DNA from: an uncultured Clostridia bacterium
Lineage (GTDB): Bacteria; Bacillota; Clostridia; TANB77; CAG-508
Direction: 5' to 3'
NCBI GenBank assembly: GCA_934120645.1
Contig: CAKOUO010000003.1
Coordinates: 1-64,000, forward strand
DNA: 64,000 nucleotides
Part shown: positions 59,447 through 64,000 of the stretch, piece by piece
How the letters are laid out: each line of letters opens with the position of its first letter
How positions within the stretch are numbered: the first letter of the stretch is position 1
Position numbers and translations under genes: made by a program
Notes under the pieces: model-generated
The model's input: the letters and a program-made list of their open reading frames with translations, nothing else
Database searches by the model: none
What the model was told of the DNA's origin: nothing

Positions 59447-60220
59447 TTAATCATCCTTTTTTTCTTCTAAATATTTTTTTGTAATTTCATATATTTTATT
59501 AAATCTATCTTCTGTTACTTTATCATTAAATTTAAATCTTTTGTATAGTTTTTCTAAATAATTATTTTCTTTTATTATCTTCAAGGATTCTTTAAAATTA
59601 AAATCATATACATATGTAAAATGGCTTACAAGTATGTCAGCACTAGTTTCTCTATTTTTATAATTTATTGATTTATCTTCAATAAATTCTCTATAAATTT
59701 CATCTGTTATTATATCATTTGATAAATCTGCTTTTTCCCATATTGCTTTTTTATCTCCTACTGTTATTACATAAAATATATCTGTTTTATCTGCGTCTCT
59801 TATTATTTTTGCATGTAAATTTTGTTTTGGTGTTAAACCTTCTTGAATTTTAGCTTTATTATGGTTTAAAATTGCTAATTTTATAATTTCATCATATTTA
59901 TCTGTTTCTATAAAATTTCTGATTAGTCCGTCTTCAAATAAAACTTTTACTCCATATTCTCCATGATTTATACTGTCTTTGTCAACAAAAGTATGATATA
60001 ACCTTACTTGTTCAAATCTTCCTATATCATGTAATAGTCCTATTAATTCAGCAAGTTCAATATCTTCTTCATTTAAATGTTGTTGCGTTGCTATTCTTTT
60101 TGCTATTTCTGATACTCTTTCTATGTGTGAAATTTTCATTTTTATTTTTTCATCTTCTGGATTATATTTTTCTACATATTTTTTAAAAGCTTGTTTTGCT
60201 TTTTTTATATCTATTGTCAT
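59447..60220 (-). CDS. HD-domain phosphohydrolase (copy 2)
   Basis: This 257-residue metal-dependent phosphohydrolase has an HD domain. H is in KMKISHIERVSEIAKRIATQ, the HD pair in ELIGLLHDIGRFEQVRLY, and later metal-binding regions in DSINHGEYGVKVLFEDG and KIIRDADKTDIFYVIT. The C-terminal 90 residues are helical. The substrate, possibly a nucleotide or cyclic nucleotide, is unknown. It is a paralogue of the upstream gene. Its ATG directly follows the upstream TAA, and its ribosome site GGAGG lies in the last upstream codons, so the two are translationally coupled. Confidence 0.85.
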   Translation of the reverse strand: MTIDIKKAKQAFKKYVEKYNPEDEKIKMKISHIERVSEIAKRIATQQHLNEEDIELAELIGLLHDIGRFEQVRLYHTFVDKDSINHGEYGVKVLFEDGLIRNFIETDKYDEIIKLAILNHNKAKIQEGLTPKQNLHAKIIRDADKTDIFYVITVGDKKAIWEKADLSNDIITDEIYREFIEDKSINYKNRETSADILVSHFTYVYDFNFKESLKIIKENNYLEKLYKRFKFNDKVTEDRFNKIYEITKKYLEEKKDD

Positions 60221-61000
60221 TTAATTTTCCTCCATAGCTTTACATCCTATATATTCATTTGCTAATTTTTTTATTTTTTCAACTCTTTGGCTTGTTTTTT
60301 CATCTTCAAAATTGTATCTGTTTAATATTTTGCTTATATAGTTTTTTTCCTTCAAGATTTCAAAACTTGTTTTATAATTTATATCAAATATAAATGCTAA
60401 AACACAAACAATATCATCTATAAATTTAAGGCTTACATTTTTTTCTTTTTTTACTAATGTTTTTTTCATAAATTGATTATATATTTTTTCTGTTAATATT
60501 GATTGATTTATTAGTTCTTCTTGTCCTTTATAAAAGATATATTCAGATTCATATATGATATCTATTTTATCTGCATCTCTTATTATCTTTGCGAATAATA
60601 ATTCTTCTTGTGTTAGTCCATCTTCTATTGCAAATTTATTATGATTTTTTATTGCTTTTTTTATTATTTCATCATATTGGTCTGTTTCTATAAATTTTCT
60701 TATCATTCCATCTTCAAATAGTATTTTTACGCCATAGTTTCCATGGTCAAATCCTTCTATATTGTCTCCTAATCCTATTTCTGTATATTGTTTAAACCTT
60801 CCTATATCATGTAGTAATCCTATTAGTGTTGCAATTTGTATTTGCTCTTTATCTAGTTTTAATTTTGTTGCTATCTGCTCTGATATTTTCATTACTCTTA
60901 ATGAATGTTGTTGTTTTCTTTTTATATTTTCGTCTTTTAAATTGTAAGTTTCTGTATAATTTATGAATTTTTCTTTTGCATTTTCTAAATTTATTTCCAT
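60221..61000 (-). CDS. HD-domain phosphohydrolase (copy 1)
   Basis: The 259-residue paralogue of the next gene shares its layout: KQQHSLRVMKISEQIATKLK, TLIGLLHDIGRFKQYTEIGL, FDHGNYGVKILFEDGMIRKF, then AKIIRDADKIDIIYESE. All HD residues are present. The start at 61000 has AAAAGGTG upstream. The pair is divergent from leuS. Tandem retention suggests related but separate substrates or a heteromer (inference). Confidence 0.85.
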   Translation of the reverse strand: MEINLENAKEKFINYTETYNLKDENIKRKQQHSLRVMKISEQIATKLKLDKEQIQIATLIGLLHDIGRFKQYTEIGLGDNIEGFDHGNYGVKILFEDGMIRKFIETDQYDEIIKKAIKNHNKFAIEDGLTQEELLFAKIIRDADKIDIIYESEYIFYKGQEELINQSILTEKIYNQFMKKTLVKKEKNVSLKFIDDIVCVLAFIFDINYKTSFEILKEKNYISKILNRYNFEDEKTSQRVEKIKKLANEYIGCKAMEEN

Positions 61001-61077
61001 TTGTATCACCTTTTTGGTATTCTATCACATTATATTTTATTTTAAAAGTGATATTTTGCAATTTTTTAACAATTACC

Positions 61078-61106
61078 TTGAAACTGTGGTATTTTTGTTA
61101 TATAAT
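61078..61106 (+). promoter_or_regulatory. Sigma-A promoter of leuS
   Basis: TTGAAA (61078-61083) and TATAAT (61101-61106) have a 17-nt spacer, 35 nt before the ATG. No T-box is present. Confidence 0.8.
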
Positions 61107-61141
61107 ACCATTTATAAATGATATAAAAAAGGAGAATTGTT

Positions 61142-63550
61142 ATGGCTTACAATTTTAAAGAAATAGAAAAAAAATGGCAAGAAAAATGGGATAAAGAAGG
61201 AACATTTTATGCCAAAGATGATTACACAATGAAAAAATGGTATGGACTTATAGAATTTCCATATCCATCAGGACAAGGATTACATGTTGGGCATCCTCGT
61301 AGTTACACAGCTCTAGATATTATAGCAAGAAAAAGAAGATTACAAGGTTACAATGTTTTATTTCCAATAGGTTTTGATGCATTTGGTTTACCAGCTGAGA
61401 ACTATGCAATTAAGACAAATGTTCATCCAAAAATAACAACAGCTCAAAATATAGCTCACTTTACAGAGCAATTAAAATCATTAGGATTTTCTTTTGACTG
61501 GTCTAGAAAAATAGATACAACAGATCCTGAATATTATAAATGGACACAATGGATTTTCATTCAATTATATAAACATGGATTGGCATACAAAACAACAATG
61601 CCTATTAATTTCTGTACTGGTTGTAAAGTTGGTTTAGCAAATGAAGAAGTAGTTAATGGTGTTTGTGAAAGATGTGGAAGTCCTGTTGTTCAAAAGGAAA
61701 AATCTGAATGGATGCTTAAAATTACTGATTATGCTCAAAAATTAATTGATGATTTAGATGATGTTGATTTCTTAGAGAAAATTAAGGTTCAACAAAAAAA
61801 TTGGATTGGTAGATCAGAAGGGGCTGAAGTTAATTTTAAAATAGCAAATATGGATAAAAATTTAACTGTTTACACAACAAGACCTGATACTTTATTTGGT
61901 GCAACATATATGGTTATCTCACCAGAACATCCTATTTTAAAAGAATTAGAAGATAAAATTGATAATTTAGATGAAGTTCAAGAATATCAAAAGCAAGCAA
62001 GTTTGAAATCTGCTTTTGAGCGTTCAGAATTAAATAAAGAAAAAACTGGTGTTGAAATTAAAGGAATCACAGCTATAAATCCATTAACAAATAAGGAAAT
62101 TCCAATTTGGATTTCTGATTATGTTTTAATTACATATGGTACTGGTGCAATAATGGCTGTTCCAGCACATGATACTCGTGATTATGAATTTGCTAAAAAA
62201 TTTAATTTACCAATTGTTCAAGTTGTTGACGGTGAAAATGTTGATTTATCAAAAGAAGCATTTACAGATGTTGCAACAGGAAAACTTATTAATTCTGACT
62301 TCTTAAACGGATTAGAAGTTGCCGAGGCTAAAAAGAAAGTTATTGAATATTTAGAAGAAAATCATATAGGTACTAAAAAGGTTAATTACAAATTGCGTGA
62401 CTGGGTATTTTCTCGTCAAAGATACTGGGGTGAACCTATTCCAATGGTTTATTGTGAAGATTGTGGTTGGGTTCCACTAGATGAAAAAGATTTACCTTTA
62501 AAATTACCAGAAGTTGAAGAATTTACACCTGGAGAAAATGGTGAATCACCTTTAGCAAAACAAACTGATTGGATTAATACAACTTGTCCTCATTGTGGTA
62601 AACCTGCAAAAAGAGAGACAGATACAATGCCTCAATGGGCTGGTTCTTCTTGGTACTTCTTAAGATATATGGACCCACATAATGATAAAGAACTTGCATC
62701 AAAAGAAGCTTTAAAATATTGGTCACCTGTTGATTGGTACAATGGTGGTATGGAACATACTACTTTACACTTATTATATTCAAGATTTTGGCATAAATTC
62801 TTATATGATATAGGTGTTGTTCCAAAAAAAGAACCTTATCAAAAACGTACTTCTCATGGTATGATTTTAGGAACAAATGGTGAAAAAATGTCTAAATCTA
62901 AAGGAAATGTTATCAACCCAGATGACATAGTAAATGAATTTGGTGCTGATACTTTCAGAGTTTATGAAATGTTTATGGGGCCATTTGACCAAGTTGCTGC
63001 ATGGTCTATGGAAAGTATCCGTGGATGTGGTAAATTCTTAGACAGAGTATGGAATATGCAAAATATGTTAGTTGATGGTGATTCATATTCACCAGAGGCT
63101 GAAAAAATGATGCACAAAGCAATTAAGAAAGTTTCACAAGATATTGAAGATATGAAATTTAATACTTCTGTATCTACATTTATGACAATGGTTAATGAGT
63201 TCTATAAAATTGGTAAAATTAATAAGGCTGAATTCAAAACATTCTTAACTTTATTAAATCCATTTGCACCACACATCACAGAGGAACTTAATAAAATCGC
63301 TGGCTTTGAAGCTGATATTTCTACATATACTTGGCCAGAATATGATGAAGCTAAAACTGTTGATGATGAAATTACTTTACCTATTCAGTTTAATGGTAAG
63401 TTAAAAGCTACTATTACTATTTCTGTTGATGAAGATGAATCTTCTGTTAAAGAAAAAGTTCATAGTGCTATTGATTCTAAATTGGATGGTAAGACTATTG
63501 TTAAAGAAATTTATGTTAAAAATAAAATTTATAATATTGTTGTAAAATAA
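61142..63550 (+). CDS. leuS: Leucine--tRNA ligase
   Basis: This 802-residue class Ia synthetase has the HIGH-type motif in FPYPSGQGLHVGHPRSYTAL, zinc-site cysteines (CTGCKVGL, CERCGSP) and the CP1 editing domain (about 220-420). That domain contains YTTRPDTLFGATYMVI and GTGAIMAVPAHDTRDYEFAK, with the Asp used in editing. The KMSKS motif is in GEKMSKSKGNVINPDD. The anticodon-binding and C-terminal domains are complete, ending in IYVKNKIYNIVVK. It is transcribed alone with its own promoter and terminator. Confidence 0.98.
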   Translation: MAYNFKEIEKKWQEKWDKEGTFYAKDDYTMKKWYGLIEFPYPSGQGLHVGHPRSYTALDIIARKRRLQGYNVLFPIGFDAFGLPAENYAIKTNVHPKITTAQNIAHFTEQLKSLGFSFDWSRKIDTTDPEYYKWTQWIFIQLYKHGLAYKTTMPINFCTGCKVGLANEEVVNGVCERCGSPVVQKEKSEWMLKITDYAQKLIDDLDDVDFLEKIKVQQKNWIGRSEGAEVNFKIANMDKNLTVYTTRPDTLFGATYMVISPEHPILKELEDKIDNLDEVQEYQKQASLKSAFERSELNKEKTGVEIKGITAINPLTNKEIPIWISDYVLITYGTGAIMAVPAHDTRDYEFAKKFNLPIVQVVDGENVDLSKEAFTDVATGKLINSDFLNGLEVAEAKKKVIEYLEENHIGTKKVNYKLRDWVFSRQRYWGEPIPMVYCEDCGWVPLDEKDLPLKLPEVEEFTPGENGESPLAKQTDWINTTCPHCGKPAKRETDTMPQWAGSSWYFLRYMDPHNDKELASKEALKYWSPVDWYNGGMEHTTLHLLYSRFWHKFLYDIGVVPKKEPYQKRTSHGMILGTNGEKMSKSKGNVINPDDIVNEFGADTFRVYEMFMGPFDQVAAWSMESIRGCGKFLDRVWNMQNMLVDGDSYSPEAEKMMHKAIKKVSQDIEDMKFNTSVSTFMTMVNEFYKIGKINKAEFKTFLTLLNPFAPHITEELNKIAGFEADISTYTWPEYDEAKTVDDEITLPIQFNGKLKATITISVDEDESSVKEKVHSAIDSKLDGKTIVKEIYVKNKIYNIVVK

Positions 63551-63570
63551 AAATTTTGATAAAATAATTA

Positions 63571-63611
63571 AAATACCCTATTGAATTTTAAAGTTCAATA
63601 AGGTATTTTTT
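63571..63611 (+). terminator. Terminator of leuS
   Basis: AAATACCCTATTGAA (63571-63585) pairs with TTCAATAAGGTATTT (63594-63608), one mismatch, followed by TTT. Confidence 0.88.
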
Positions 63612-63712
63612 ATGTAATCTTAATGTAATCTAATTTTAATATTTTTGTAATATATATTTACTTTTTTTATTGTATAATATATTTAGTATTATTTTATACA
63701 AGGGAGAAATTT

Positions 63713-64000
63713 ATGAGTGTAGAATCTGATTTAAAAAAGGAAGGAATTGAAATTATAAAAAAACTAGATACATTAAAAGTAAACTCAATTGCTAGAAATA
63801 TTTCGCATAAAATATGTGAAAATTTTCCTGACTATGGATTAGATCAAAACGATTTATTTATTAGATTATCTAGATTAAATATGTATATTGCAAATATGCC
63901 TGAAGGTATGGCTGAAGCAAATTACTTTTATAAAAATTCTTCTATTTATTTTAATGAGCATATAAATTATGATAACATTGAAGAATTTGCAATTCATGAA
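63713..64000 (+). CDS. Partial protein, truncated by the window edge
   Basis: Only the first 96 codons are present. They start MSVESDLKKEGIEIIKKLDT, continue NISHKICENFPDYGLDQNDLF and have LNMYIANMPEGMAEANYFYK. The window ends at EEFAIHE. In related small clostridial proteins such an HE can open an HExxH zinc-protease motif, but the next residues are outside the window. A -10 TATAAT is at 63673-63678, and the ribosome site is GGGAG. The family was not recognised. Confidence 0.75.
   Translation, partial: MSVESDLKKEGIEIIKKLDTLKVNSIARNISHKICENFPDYGLDQNDLFIRLSRLNMYIANMPEGMAEANYFYKNSSIYFNEHINYDNIEEFAIHE

Noticed and set aside
1..64000. tRNA genes
   Set aside because: No cloverleaf with the TTCGA-type loop and CCA end was recognised by eye; a tRNA search would confirm.

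Overview
The window comes from a low-GC, Gram-positive, endospore-forming bacterium. It most likely belongs to the Clostridia, probably an uncultured gut-type lineage. The evidence is strong A/T bias, AGA-dominated arginine usage, near-consensus sigma-A promoters, U-tract terminators, a T-box leader, GatCAB, and a large sporulation set (sigE, spoIIGA, sigG, spo0A, yunB, a SPOCS/LysM coat protein, CwlJ/GerQ-like proteins, ytaF, a YmxH-like protein). No prophage, insertion sequence, CRISPR array or tRNA gene was seen.

Layout. 1-220 is the 5' end of a 16S rRNA gene on the minus strand, served by three tandem promoters (447-742). 771-11322 is a minus-strand division and sporulation block, in transcription order murA, ftsQ, two DUF881 genes, sbp, ftsA, ftsZ, spoIIGA, sigE, an orphan gene, sigG and ymxH. 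11545-13030 holds vanW/SH3 and cmk. 13139-15372 (plus) holds a CwlJ/GerQ-type pair and asnS. 15476-17392 (minus) holds scpB and proS. 17535-18866 holds small genes and rpsT. At 18903-21185 a large pilin-like secreted protein is divergent from a small XRE regulator, with twin palindromes between them. 21227-24538 is gatCAB. 25340-27386 is a T-box leader and aspS. 27495-30677 holds hup, a MurJ/SpoVB-type flippase, and rplM-rpsI. 30943-32887 holds a methyltransferase-like orphan, a broken hydrolase gene and dtd. 32985-38379 includes yunB, SPOCS/LysM, spo0A and yigZ. 38388-40992 holds a BaiN/HI0933-type flavoprotein and an Alum_res PLP enzyme. 42032-43102 is rpsF-ssb-rpsR. These are followed by a Ca2+ P-type ATPase, ytaF, smc, an Rpn-like/XRE fusion, trmL, rlmB, mfd, topB, two HD-domain paralogues and leuS, with a truncated gene at the right edge.

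Points that stand out. (1) sigE needs a +1 frameshift at CTT-CGG in region 4.2. (2) A REP-like element, usually as an inverted pair, recurs at gene ends; it supplies stop codons to proS and to the PLP-enzyme gene and encodes the tail of Mfd. (3) Two palindromes flank a perfect promoter between the pilin-like gene and an XRE gene. (4) An Rpn-type nuclease-like domain is fused to an XRE domain. (5) Several short orphan genes of atypical codon use each have their own promoter and terminator. (6) Four 11-bp-phased repeats sit directly upstream of the ftsA promoter. (7) The T-box before aspS has no visible Asp codon in its likely specifier loop.

Coordinates are read by eye. Function calls rest on recognised motifs and family resemblance, not on database searches.
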